Source: Liolophura sinensis
Taxonomy: Eukaryota > Mollusca > Polyplacophora > Chitonida > Chitonidae
Assembly (NCBI RefSeq): GCF_032854445.1
Contig: NC_088298.1
Coordinates: 6,104,488-6,168,487 of the forward strand
Length of the DNA stretch: 64,000 bases
Reading direction: 5' to 3'
Positions within the stretch are counted from its first letter, which is position 1. Every line of letters begins with the position of its first letter. Below are positions 48,640 through 58,649 of the stretch, piece by piece. The position numbers and the translations under genes are program-made. A model generated the notes under the pieces. That model saw nothing but the letters and a program-made list of their open reading frames with translations, did no database searches and had not been told where the DNA came from.

Positions 48640-48855
48640 AGAGCAGCGACGACAGTGTAATAGCCGTACAACATAGAGAGCGAAACCAGAGCAGTGACGA
48701 CAGTGTAATAACCGTACAGCATAGAGAGTAAAACCAGAGCAGCGACGACAGTGTGATAGCCGTACAGCATAGAGAGCCAAACCAGAGCAGCGACAACAGT
48801 GTAATAGCCGTACAGCATAGAGAGCCAAACCAGACCAGCGACGACAGTGCGATAG
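48640..48855 (-). repeat. 48-bp minisatellite, inverted block
   Basis: Four to five units, reverse complement of the 47128 array (GTACAGCATAGAGAGCGAAA, CCAGAGCAGCGACGACAGTG). Confidence 0.92.
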
Positions 48856-49104
48856 TTGGCAAAAGCTCACAGGTAACCGCTGAAATACGGCCTCTTGATG
48901 GCTTATACATATAGTATGCATTGTGTAAAGTGTGTACAGAACTGGTATAGTTTTGGACATTGGGAACACTGTACACTGGATGCTATGTAAACACCAAGTA
49001 GGAAATACTGGCGAATGTATTGGTTTACGCTGTGCTATCAGTATGATTAAAGGCGTACAGCATAGAAAGTACAACGAAAGCAACGACGACTGTGTGGTAG
49101 CTGG

Positions 49105-49640
49105 CACGCTGCTGGCAGACCTTCCCACGTACGGTCGTAGACAGTATGATGGTGTGTGTTACAGTCTGAATAAAGTGTGATGCTACGTGTTTCAGTTTGA
49201 ACACAGTATGATGGTGTGTGTTGCAGTTTGAACACAGGATGATGGTTTTGTTATTTGATTTATTTGATTGATGTTTTACGCCGCACTCAGGGATGTTTCA
49301 CTTTTACGACGACGGCCAGCATTATGGTGGGAGGAACCGGGCAGAGCCCGGAGGAAACCCATGACCATCCACACGCTGCTGGAAGACCTTCCCACTTACG
49401 GCCGGAGACAATATGATGGTGTGTGTTACAGTTTGAACACAGAATAATGGTGTGTGTTACAGTTTGAACACAGGATGATGGTGTGTGTTGCAGTTTGAAC
49501 ACAGGATGATGGTGTGTGTTACAGTTTGAACACAGAATAGTGGTGTGTGTTACAGTTTGAACACAGGATGATGGTGTGTGTTGCAGTTTGAACACAGTAT
49601 GATGGTGCGCGTGATAGTTTGAACACAGTATGATGCAGTT
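49105..49640 (+). repeat. 31-bp minisatellite interrupted by a SINE fragment
   Basis: Units of ATGATGGTGTGTGTTACAGT plus TTGAACACAGG at 49146-49245 and 49412-49640. Both blocks start right after a SINE interior string (CCTTCCCACGTACGG, CCTTCCCACTTACGG), at 49122 and 49388. Confidence 0.88.
49250..49412 (-). repeat. SINE 3' two-thirds, antisense, within the minisatellite
   Basis: Reversed tail, then TTTTACGCCGCACTCAGGGA and GGTGGGAGGAACCGGGCAGA to CTTACGGCCGGAGA. Confidence 0.85.
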
Positions 49641-49689
49641 TGCTGCATTTCAACACAGTGCCATGTTGGTTGAACACAGTATGTGCGAC

Positions 49690-49757
49690 TTGACTCAGGA
49701 TTGAACCTAGGGTCTAATTGTCAGGAAGCAGACGCTCTAACCAGTACTCCACGGCAT
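49690..49757 (-). repeat. tRNA-like head of a SINE, antisense
   Basis: On the minus strand GTGGAGTACTGGTTAGAGCG (A-box) and GGTTCAATCC (B-box) at tRNA-like spacing, but no acceptor stem can be formed. A SINE head or tRNA relic, not a working tRNA gene. Confidence 0.6.
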
Positions 49758-49967
49758 CTGCAGTCGGTATGCGAGATGTGAGATAAAACTGTGTGAGTTC
49801 AGAGCCAAGAATTTAACACTGGGCTCACTGTTCACGGCGTCCTGGGAACAGTAAGGGATTGACTAGATTCGTTTTTGGTGTCTAAAACATGTGTACCCCC
49901 GACGTGAAAGAGTTAGTCCTGAGCGTGGTTGGTGATTTCCGGTACTCCGGTTTCCTTCACCTATAAA

Positions 49968-50098
49968 ACGTATGGTTCTGGGTTTCCCCTCGGCTCTGTT
50001 TGGTTTCCCTCCCTCCATAATATTGACCGCCGTTGTATAAGCGAAATATTCGTGAATACCGCATAAAGCACCAGTCAAATAAATAAATAAATAAATAG
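49968..50098 (+). repeat. SINE 3' half
   Basis: GGTTCTGGGTTTCCCCTCGG, CCATAATATTGACCGCCGTT and CGCATAAAGCACCAGTCAAA followed by TAAA units. Confidence 0.8.
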
Positions 50099-50228
50099 AA
50101 TTGACCCACACCATGTAATTGAAACAATCTTGACCAGGACGTTAAACCACAATCAAATGAATAAATCTCACATTAGTGTTACATCAGATACAAACTACAC
50201 GGATGAATAAATTGCCCACTACATTGAT

Positions 50229-50371
50229 ATATGGAAGCCGGATGAGGACATCTCGTCCCACCATCAGCGGCACGAGGACAATACAAATCGCACGCGAATG
50301 ATACCATTCTCGTGCCGCGGCCCGGGACCCGCGAGTCACAGGGCGAGATGTGCTCATCCGGCTTCCATATT
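50229..50371. repeat. Nested inverted repeat, MITE-like
   Basis: Outer arms 50229-50259 and 50341-50371 (TATGGAAGCCGGATGAG against CTCATCCGGCTTCCATA) with two mismatches. Inner perfect arms are GCGGCACGAG near 50267 and CTCGTGCCGC near 50309. It sits in AT-rich DNA and is much more GC-rich than its flanks. Confidence 0.8.
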
Positions 50372-50450
50372 TATATGCAATAAGTTCACTTTCTTGATGA
50401 ATGAGTAGTCCTTAACTTTCACGTTAATTACTATGACTCTTCATGCAATT

Positions 50451-50543
50451 CCCGGTTTCCTCAGACAATAATGCTGGTCGCCGCCGATAGGTGAAGCGTT
50501 CTTGAGTACGGCTTGAGAAAAACAATCAAACATACAAATAAAA
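50451..50543 (+). repeat. SINE 3' fragment, degenerate
   Basis: CCCGGTTTCCTCAGACAATA, ATGCTGGTCGCCGCCG and TTCTTGAGTACGGCTTGAG, ending in CAAACATACAAATAAA. Confidence 0.75.
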
Positions 50544-51620
50544 ACATCCTTATTCAACTTTATTTTCAACATCTTGCATGGTGTGGGTGACTGCATGGAT
50601 TTTCTGAGTATACCACAAAATTAATCGACTTTAAAACTGGCAGACCCCTTTGGGTTTTCAAACAAACACTTATTAGCTAGCCGCCATTTCCGATAGGAGA
50701 ACGTTTTCTGTAGGACATCACTGTATTGAATTTACACTTATGTTCACTGTCTTTGCCGGGTAACCACGCATTCCTATGTGCTTCCTGCTGCCTGTACCCT
50801 GCACCCAGGTGTGCAAATCTCCATCTGGCCCTATGATCTAACCTCTGCTCCGCCGGGGTCCTTCTCGGAGAGAATAAGAGACACACCAGCGAATGACGCA
50901 GCGGATTCTGTCTGCCGTGAAACACACCTCACACATCATAGCGGCGAAGTCTTCTGCACGGGCTGTGTTTGCGAGAAAGAGGCATCATTTTGTTTGGTTA
51001 GTAGATATTAAGAGTCATGCGCAATAATGTTTCATGTTAAGAAAGGCGATTAAGACGGAGTAAACTTGAAGAATCAGAGTAAACCAACAACCTTCAGCTA
51101 GTAACTGATAAACTTCCTGATTTTAAAGGCAAAGAAAATTCTAACTTTAACGGGTATGTTAGACGAAATGCCATTAAACACTGTCCACAAAATCCGTTGG
51201 ATTTTTTTTCATCCCAGTAGAATGCATTTGAAACTTTGGCTTCTAATGTGGCCATTTCTGACTATCCTGGGACCAGTGACGTCACACTAGGTTTTTGTCA
51301 ACACACAGGCTGTTGGATTTCATCATTCCAAGTGGATATATATACATATGGATCTATGAATGCATTCGCCCAGAGGACCTTGAAACGAACTAATTCAGGC
51401 AAAAAATATGGATGTGACCTCAGTGATACCCTCTAAGCCAAAACAGAACACCGTATAAGTTGATGTATTAAAAACATTTTACATACTTCATTTTAATATT
51501 TTCTTTGAGCAGCTGAATTCGAAAAGCTATACTTCAATGGACAAGGGCCAGACAAGAGACATGAATGATCCACTTTTAGTTGATTGACTGACTGATTAAT
51601 CACTTGATTAATTAGTATTA
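50544..51620. other. No gene seen
   Basis: Contains a higher-GC stretch (50680-51010) with overlapping open frames on both strands, including a Cys-rich plus-strand end (FCTGCVCEKEASF), but no supporting domain or splice context. Confidence 0.4.
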
Positions 51621-51621
51621 A

Positions 51622-51853
51622 ACCCAGAAGGCCATCACCAATGCGATCGCTGTGAGTTTAAGTCCAGCTCATGCTGGCTTCCTCTCCGGTCGTACGTGGG
51701 AAGGTCTGCCAGCATCCTGCGGATGTTTGCTGGATTCCCCCGGGCTCTACCCGGCTTCCTGCCGCCATAATGCTGGCGGCCGTCGTATAAATGAAATATT
51801 CTTGAGTGCAGCGTAAAACACCAAAGAAATTAAATAAATAAATAAATAAATTA
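51622..51853 (+). repeat. tRNA-derived SINE lacking the first ~70 bp
   Basis: Starts at CACCAATGCGATCGCTGTGA. Body intact, 3' end GCAGCGTAAAACACCAAAGA then TAAA units. Confidence 0.88.
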
Positions 51854-52921
51854 GTATCAGTTCTTAATAGGTTCGAATAATTGACAATTGGATTAAAGGA
51901 TTCAGCGATTAAGTGATTTATAATAATTCATGATACGATTAGTTGTCAAGGAAGGCTTCAGAATTCTCCATGAATAATGTTTAAGTTTACAAAATTGTAA
52001 ATGCTAATTTTAAATTATTGTTTTTAAGAGAGCACCACCTTTCCCCTTACATATAAAGATTATTTTCTCCAGGCTGTGACGTTGTATGGTGTTGCAATTT
52101 TAGGAAACTAGACATTTGCTTTTCTTAGATAAGTACGGTGTATAAATTTCTGGATCATTTTCTTAGTCTACGCGTAGAAACAGACTTTCGTACAGCAGCC
52201 GTCAACCAAAATGGCTATTCCGCGTCATTAATCGCCAGACCAATCCCCACAAACGACATTTAACACAAACCACAAAAGAGCTAAGAATGTGTACAAAGTA
52301 CGAAATTACTGGAGGGAATCGTGCAAAGAGAAGTGAATGTCAACAGGATCCAAATCAGGAAGCTTGGATTCAACAATCGAAATATGTATGCAATTCTTGA
52401 TATGTCACACGTGGCGATCTAATGCAACATGATGAACATGCTGTCTCTAACCCCAAGTTAAGCGGAATTAAGCACAATTGTGGAGCAGTGGAATCTAGAC
52501 GCTATGTCCATATTCACTTACAACCGAATTATACTCATTGTAAAACTTTTGAAACTTAGAGTGAAGGCGTTTGATGGAATAACCTTGACATACCAGTTTT
52601 TACATTAATAACTTGTTGATTGAAATCGTCCCACAACACACAGGATCTAACAAATGTTACAAGCCGGGATATGTACACGCCATATACAGGACCGGTATGT
52701 TTATTGCTATTCAGGTAAGGATAATTTACAATGACAAAATTGAAACTATCCCTCTTGAGTCGGCGAGGAAACCGTTTTGGTCTTCTTTGGTCCAGATAAG
52801 ACGGAACCATTTGGAGAGTTTATAATTTATAAGTTAAGCGAGGGTGGGGATATATACTAGTACCATTTACACGCTTTGAATCATATCGAATTATGATACG
52901 AAGGAGGGTAAATTGCCTTAC
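51854..52921. other. No gene seen
   Basis: AT-rich. If the signal-peptide exon at 52.9 kb belongs to a gene, its later exons would be here on the minus strand, but I could not identify one. Confidence 0.35.
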
Positions 52922-53075
52922 GTGGTGACCTTCGGCTCACATGAACTTTTTTCACCAAATCTTCAAACAATTGTCCATTTTCCGGCTGGGGACCAAATGT
53001 GGGCTTTAGGTCCACCCCTTGAGCAACAGTCACCAGGACAGCGATAAAAACACACATTGCCATGGCCGACTTCAT
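52922..53075 (-). CDS. Putative first coding exon of a small secreted peptide
   Basis: ATG at 53075 gives MKSAMAMCVFIAVLVTVAQG, a textbook signal peptide with a likely cut after AQG, followed by VDLKPTFGPQPENGQ, LFEDLVKK and VHVSRR. Dibasic pairs KK and RR would suit processing of a secreted precursor. Two donors are available: CAT|GTGAGC (phase 0) and CCAC|GTAAGG at 52921 (phase 1, used here, the same phase as the 27.8-kb exon). If unspliced, the frame ends 64 codons from the ATG. A TATATATA run lies 45-65 bp upstream (53,124-53,144). Similarity to the 27.8-kb exon is limited to hydrophobic layout plus a KP....P...NG pattern after the cut. No family recognised. Confidence 0.55.
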
Positions 53076-53149
53076 CTCGACGGTGCTAATTATTCTTTTG
53101 TCCTACTTTTCGATTAAACTCATACATATATATATATATATACATAAGA

Positions 53150-54150
53150 GATGGGGATATATAATGACTTATTTCGTAATAATTAAAATTTCCTGAAAAA
53201 TTCCGAAATAATCAACAGTCATGCTCAAACAACAATGAAGTTCCTCGTTCTGAGAGTTCTCAAATCTCAGCTTCATCTTTTCTGCGCATGTGCATACTTC
53301 TTGTAACTTAGATAGCTTCAGTCACTTTTGTTGTGAGGATTTGCAGGAACTCTCCAAACGACGCCCCTGTTTCGCGCTTTACACTCCTGCCTCCATTAAC
53401 AAACTATTGGGCCACAGTCCATAATTAATTCTCCATTTATTTACACGTTATTGTTTGGCCCCTCAACACTGTCCCCTAAATGGCGAGCCACGAAAGCTCT
53501 GAGACAACTCCAGTCAAATTCTGGAATGATACGGGTTGATCGATGGGATTTTTCACAAAACCCACAAACAGATGATGGAAGTCAAACTCTAAAACCCACC
53601 CAGACAGAGACCGGTGAAACAGGACTTTTCACTACTTTTGCCTGGTGTGCGTCCGCCACCATTGTCTGAAAACACACACAAATTCGTACCTAGAATGGAA
53701 GCCATTGCCAAAAAGGCAGTCCAAAGGGGCCAAAGAAAATATGTCTAAACCCAGCAAGAGGATTCCATGTACAATCGTTACATTACCTCCCCGACCGGAA
53801 GCATTGTGGACTGTTGTCATAAGGGTCTACCCTGAAATCATCCGCCAGGTGACGTGGTAGGAAGTGATGGTGAGCATCAACACATCCGCAATGTCTGTAG
53901 TTGTGGAAGTAGAACCGCGATTAACGCTTCCTGGTCCCGTTTAGAGCCAGTATAGCTCCAACTGTCTTTTTTTATCACTGATTTTTGAGCCTTTGTTTGG
54001 GAGACTATTTGTTTGTGTTTTTATGCCATTTTGGTGGATGTCAGTTAGCAGGATAGCTCCGCGCAGTATTTTGAGTAGGCTATTTCTAGACCAGTAACGC
54101 CTATTATATTGTAACTAGCCTCATTGCAAGTTTTTTTTTTTACTTTATTG
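53150..54150. other. No gene seen
   Basis: Unique-looking sequence. Open stretches on both strands around 53451-53860 overlap without a recognisable domain. Confidence 0.4.
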
Positions 54151-54371
54151 TGCTTAAGCCAAGGTGCTATGGAGGGTGTAATTTGCCACTATTTACATAA
54201 CCATTTACGTGAACAGTCAGAATAAAATGCTAAGTGAGGTAAAATGGCCAGAGGTCGTATTTCACCGGATACGTCAGACTATTTATCAACTATGACGTAC
54301 GTTGTCGTTACTTCCGCTCTGAGTTCACTCTCTGCTCTAGTCTATGTCTCTTATATACTGTCATGTGTGTT

Positions 54372-54660
54372 TTGATGGATATTTATTTGATTTATTTATT
54401 TATTTGATTGGCGTTTTCCGTGACTCTTTCACTTATACGATGGCGGCCAGCATTATGGTGGGTGGAAATCGGGCAGAGCCCGGTGGAAACTTACAACAAT
54501 CCACAGGTTGCTGACAGACCTTCCCACGTACGACCGGAGAGGAAGCCAACATGAGCTGGACTTGAACTCACAGCGACCGCATTAATAAGAGACTCCTGGG
54601 TCATTATGCTGCACTAGCGCGCTAACCAGCTGAGCCACGGAGGTTCCCTTGATGGATATT
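54372..54660 (-). repeat. Full-length SINE, antisense, with 12-bp target duplication
   Basis: Element 54384-54648. It ends with the reversed head CGCGCTAACCAGCTGAGCCACGG (A-box complement), preceded by GGACTTGAACTCACAG (B-box side). The duplication TTGATGGATATT lies at 54372-54383 and 54649-54660. The paralogous locus at 55875 shows the uninterrupted target TTGAAGGATATTAGTGGATG. Confidence 0.95.
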
Positions 54661-54687
54661 AGTGGATGCGCACACTTGGGCGAAAAT

Positions 54688-54797
54688 ATTTATTTATTTA
54701 TTTTATTGGTGTTTTACGCCGTGCTCAATAATATTTTACTTATACGACGGCGGTCAGTATGGTGATGGGAGGAAAGCGGGCAAAGCCCGGAGAAAAA
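54688..54797 (-). repeat. SINE 3' fragment, antisense
   Basis: Reversed tail TTTATTTATTTTATTGGTGT to GGGCAAAGCCCGGAG. It is the counterpart of 55912-56065 and is joined directly to a LINE 3' fragment. Confidence 0.85.
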
Positions 54798-54799
54798 GG

Positions 54800-55230
54800 C
54801 GTCTCATATACAGACTTACACTTTTCCATAAAATAGTTTTCCAAACACCAACTCATGTTCTAAATCGTCTTATCCCAGACTTTTCTTCTAATAGAAACCC
54901 CTATCCGTTGCGTTCTGCAATTACCCCTTTCTTCTGCCCAACAGAACAGTTCAGAAACTCAGTCTTCCCTCGAACTGTTCGAGATTGGAATGCTCTCAGG
55001 TGAAACAACTCAGTGATCCAGCCCACTTTAAATCTAAGCTCATTTATTGTTTCAGTCGACAAAACCAACTCCATGGTACTACTCAGAATCTAGATTGACA
55101 AACATTTTAATACGCCGACTTCGAAATGGCCGCAGTAATCTGAATGGCGATCTATTTGACAACTTCCTTTCTGATTCTCCAAAATGTGCTTGTGGCCACA
55201 AGTATAAAAATACTGAACATTACCTGTGAA
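54800..55230 (+). pseudogene. LINE 3' coding fragments
   Basis: First piece to 55003: YRLTLFHKIVFQTPTH, then the motif VFPRTVRDWNALR, typical of the end of the RT protein of several LINE clades. Second piece 55047-55229: ILIRRLRNGRSNLNGDLFDN, then CACGHKYKNTEHYL, the Cys/His-containing tail that normally follows RNase H in another LINE type (R.G.S.LN...C.CG...T.EHYL..C). The two pieces likely come from different elements. Both are truncated and out of frame with each other. Confidence 0.75.
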
Positions 55231-55730
55231 AATGTCATCGGTAGGATGCACAGAGGGTAAAACTAATGGATGGTGTTACGGCGTCGGGTTATACTGGTGT
55301 TATTACGCCTGTTACCTTACTTCTTGGGGACAACACATTTCCGGCAAAATTTAATGAAATAATTATGCAACATGTGGGTTGCTGTATTAATGAGAGCCGG
55401 AGATTTAATTAAGCAGTGTGTATTTATATCATGAGTCTCTGCTTTACTCCAAGAGACAAAAACATCTGTAATCCTATTTGCATATTTAGCTGTATAATTT
55501 TAGGAAATTTTCTAAAATATTGCTCCTAGATATTTGTCGATTTTCCTATTTATTCAAGCACATGTCCATATCATACCGTCCATTTTGAACTGGTGATATG
55601 TAGCCCATTCAGCACTGCACGTTCCCACCAAAGCACTTTCTCTTCCACATGTAATTCGCTAGTCTGATTACATTGTAGATATATACACACATACAGTTAT
55701 TCATCTGTCAAATTGTTGTATTCACATGCT
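55231..55730. other. No gene seen
   Basis: AT-rich sequence between LINE remnants and the duplicated segment. Confidence 0.4.
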
Positions 55731-55911
55731 GTGGAGCGTGTAATTTGCTACTGTTTATATAACCATTTGCTTGAACAGTCAGAATAAAATGCTAAGTGAA
55801 GTTGTCATTGCTTCCGCTCTGATTTCACTCTTTGCTCTAGTCTATTATATTTGGAGTTTACCGTCATGGGTGTTTTGAAGGATATTAGTGGATGCACACG
55901 CTTAGGCGAAA

Positions 55912-56065
55912 ATATTTATTCATTTGTTTTATTGGTGTTTTACGCCGTGCTCAATAACATTTTACTTATACGAAGGCGGCCAGTATTGTGGTTGGAGGAA
56001 ACCGGACAGAGCCCGGAGGAAACCCAGTACCATCCGAGGGTTGCTGGAAGACCTCTGGAAGCTTG
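55912..56065 (-). repeat. SINE 3' half, antisense
   Basis: Reversed tail, GTTTTACGCCGTGCTCAATA, GGAGGAAACCGGACAGAGCC to GGTTGCTGGAAGACC. Confidence 0.88.
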
Positions 56066-56371
56066 AGAGGAAGACGAAAATGCGACAAACCGTCCACGTC
56101 GTTATTGTTAAGCTGACACAATTCCTAGCATCATTATACCTATCCAAGATTTAAACAGATTTACTACCCTGCAATACTAAACGTTAACACATAAGTAAGA
56201 GAACTAATTGCAGTGTGAAACTAGATATGTAAAGCCAGTGTAGACAGAGGAGCATTCGCTGTTGGGAGTTTGGAATTTCGACAACATATTTTTATTTTGT
56301 TTATTCATTTGTCAACAGGCCGACAGGAAATCGTCGCTCTTTACCAGACAGTTGAAAGAAATATTATGAGT

Positions 56372-56532
56372 TGATTTTATTTATTTATTTATTTATTTGA
56401 TTGATTGGTGTGTTACGCCGTATTCGAAAATATTATACTTAGAAGTACGCGGCCCTCATTCTGGTGTGAGGAAACCGGACTTGCAAAATCCAAGGGATAC
56501 ACACGACAATCCGCACGTTGCTGACAGACTTC
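56372..56532 (-). repeat. SINE 3' half, antisense, aged
   Basis: Tail of ATTT units, GATTGGTGTGTTACGCCGTA, GAGGAAACCGGACTTG to CACGTTGCTGACAGACTT. Confidence 0.8.
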
Positions 56533-57369
56533 CTGGTTTGAAGCCGATGCCCAGCTTAACATCTACCACAATGAATGAATACATTAGGGAAAAGTTTTTA
56601 GGAGACTGCTAAAACACAGCGTTACATGTACTATGCAGGCCTTCATAAACAATATAGTATGAATGACCGACACTGCACTGAATCTAAAATGTCAACAGAG
56701 GTACATAGATAACTGGAGTCATTATATATAGGGTGGACTTGACATCTCTACATTCTGGCAAAAGGTTGATGAACAGAGTTTGTTATCCACGTTTTACAGG
56801 TTAATGAAGTTTAGATTAATCCATAGGCCTACGGGTTTGACAATGCATTCATTTATATATTTATTTATTTATTTGTTTGTTTATATTTCATTGTTATTAA
56901 AGGTCATACTGAAGAAACTTTTACACAGGATAACACGCAATTTAACGGGTGCCTGGCGGACACAGGAGTGCCCAGAATACACCGCTGAGCGTTGGCTAGT
57001 TACTGTGGAACGCTCCCACGCGAGTGACTTCCCGGAGTAACTCAGGGAAACAACAGAGCGAGATGAATGCGCATGGAAAATTTACAGGGCACGTGATCTC
57101 AAGTGAACTTCACGTAACACGCATGTATAACAGATAAATGTAAAAAAATGCCTTCCCGAGTGTGAGACTGAACTCGTGTCCAACGGTTCAGCGTCAAATT
57201 CGTCAACAGCGTGAACACGATCTGTCTACTTAGCGTGAAGTGTTATGCGCATTAAATACTTCCGGAGCACGAAGGACTCACTCAGATCTATTGCAGTTTT
57301 TGTTATACTTGCCGACAGCATTATTACAATGTTAACTGTAATATAAAGATGAATGGAGAAAATCAATCT

Positions 57370-57456
57370 GTGGATGGTTGTGGGTTTTCCCCGATGTCTG
57401 CCTGGTTTCCTCCCACCATTTTGCTTGTGAAAATGCTCCAAATAATCAAATAAATA
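57370..57456 (+). repeat. SINE 3' fragment
   Basis: GTGGATGGTTGTGGGTTTTC, GCCTGGTTTCCTCCCACCAT and AATAATCAAATAAATA. The middle of the 3' half is lost. Confidence 0.75.
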
Positions 57457-57951
57457 TATAAAAATTAAAGGTGGAGAAATATAAACATTACATAAAGTTC
57501 AGATGAAAGACTAAGAGAAGTTAGTTGTAAATATGGTCTTCGGTATTTTTTTCGCTTTCTTTGAAGAGAAAAAAAAACACTCGAAAATAATTTGTGTATG
57601 TTGGGTATTTGGGACCACCTCGTGGTATACAGTGTCTTTGTGTAATAATATTCATGTATGTTGTAAATGAGGATATAACACGTGTTTACTAAATATAACT
57701 GCATTAGAATTTGGTCTTTTCCGCTAACAAATGTGTTCCACGTGGATTTTGATGACACTTCTATTTTTAATATATTCATAAATTATATCATAATTCACAT
57801 TATATGCCTGTTTGGATATGAACAACAAATTTACTTAGAAATAAATTTATTAGACATTAGACTAAATTTGAAAATAAGTTTTCATGATCATTCATCTGAT
57901 TTGGGCGTCATTTTTATGTTTACTTCTCCTTTAAGATCCTAATCTCAGGCG

Positions 57952-57954
<3 letters not shown>

Positions 57955-58014
<60 letters not shown>
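57955..58014. repeat. (TA)n microsatellite
   Basis: About 30 TA units. Confidence 0.97.
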
Positions 58015-58016
<2 letters not shown>

Positions 58017-58498
58017 GTGTTGTGATACCACGATATCACTCAGGGGCTTCAGCCCAGACAGATAACAGGTCCGATTGCATTGTTTTCAAATGTCAGACAA
58101 GGGGACAGAACTCTAAACGCCCAAAACAGCGTCCACACTATGTGATTTGCTAGTTAATAATTAATGGTATAGGTGGGGGCGGGTGGGGGTACGTTTCTGT
58201 TAACAAGTATATCGTAAATAGAACAACTTTTGCCGTACATGTCTTCGACGCACAGCCCCAGCATATACAGTATGTACACGAATCCCGTGCAGGGACATAC
58301 ATGCATTAAGATAAACATGTTTAGCCAGGCACATTTAGATGTTTTTAGCACTATCCTTGAAGAAGTGTTTATTATTTATGACACGTTTGTCTTTTATGCA
58401 AGCTGTTGTCAATATACTTGTTAGGCTTTTTGTCTTTCTTTTTTTTTAAATGTCAGCGCTGTATGTCAACAGAGAGCACGTGCTTGTTCCGACCTGTC

Positions 58499-58649
58499 AG
58501 TTGAAAACGGTTAACAGGAAGAAGTCATGTGACATTGCAAACCCAAAGCGAGGCCGAACATTAATGGCGGACACTTGCGACAATGAAGGGAATTTGATGT
58601 TTGTACGTTTTTAACGAGTAACGTCAGTTAAAGACCACTGCTTACCACG
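58499..58649 (+). promoter_or_regulatory. CDC27 proximal promoter / 5' UTR
   Basis: Directly upstream of the CDC27 start. TTAATGGCGGACA at 58561 matches the YY1-type AANATGGCGG element that often marks transcription starts. GTCATGTGAC near 58525 contains an E-box. If transcription starts upstream of 58564, the leader carries a 16-codon upstream frame (58564-58614, MADTCDNEGNLMFVRF) that ends before the main ATG. Confidence 0.45.

Larger units (their letters stand above)
54160..54800 (+). repeat. Segment duplicated at 55730-56030
   Basis: Shared blocks: GAACAGTCAGAATAAAATGC (54212 and 55775), ACTTCCGCTCTGAGTTCACT (54309 and 55812), and GATATTAGTGGATGC with the following SINE fragment (54655 and 55881). 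The first copy was later interrupted by the 54384 SINE. Confidence 0.85.
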
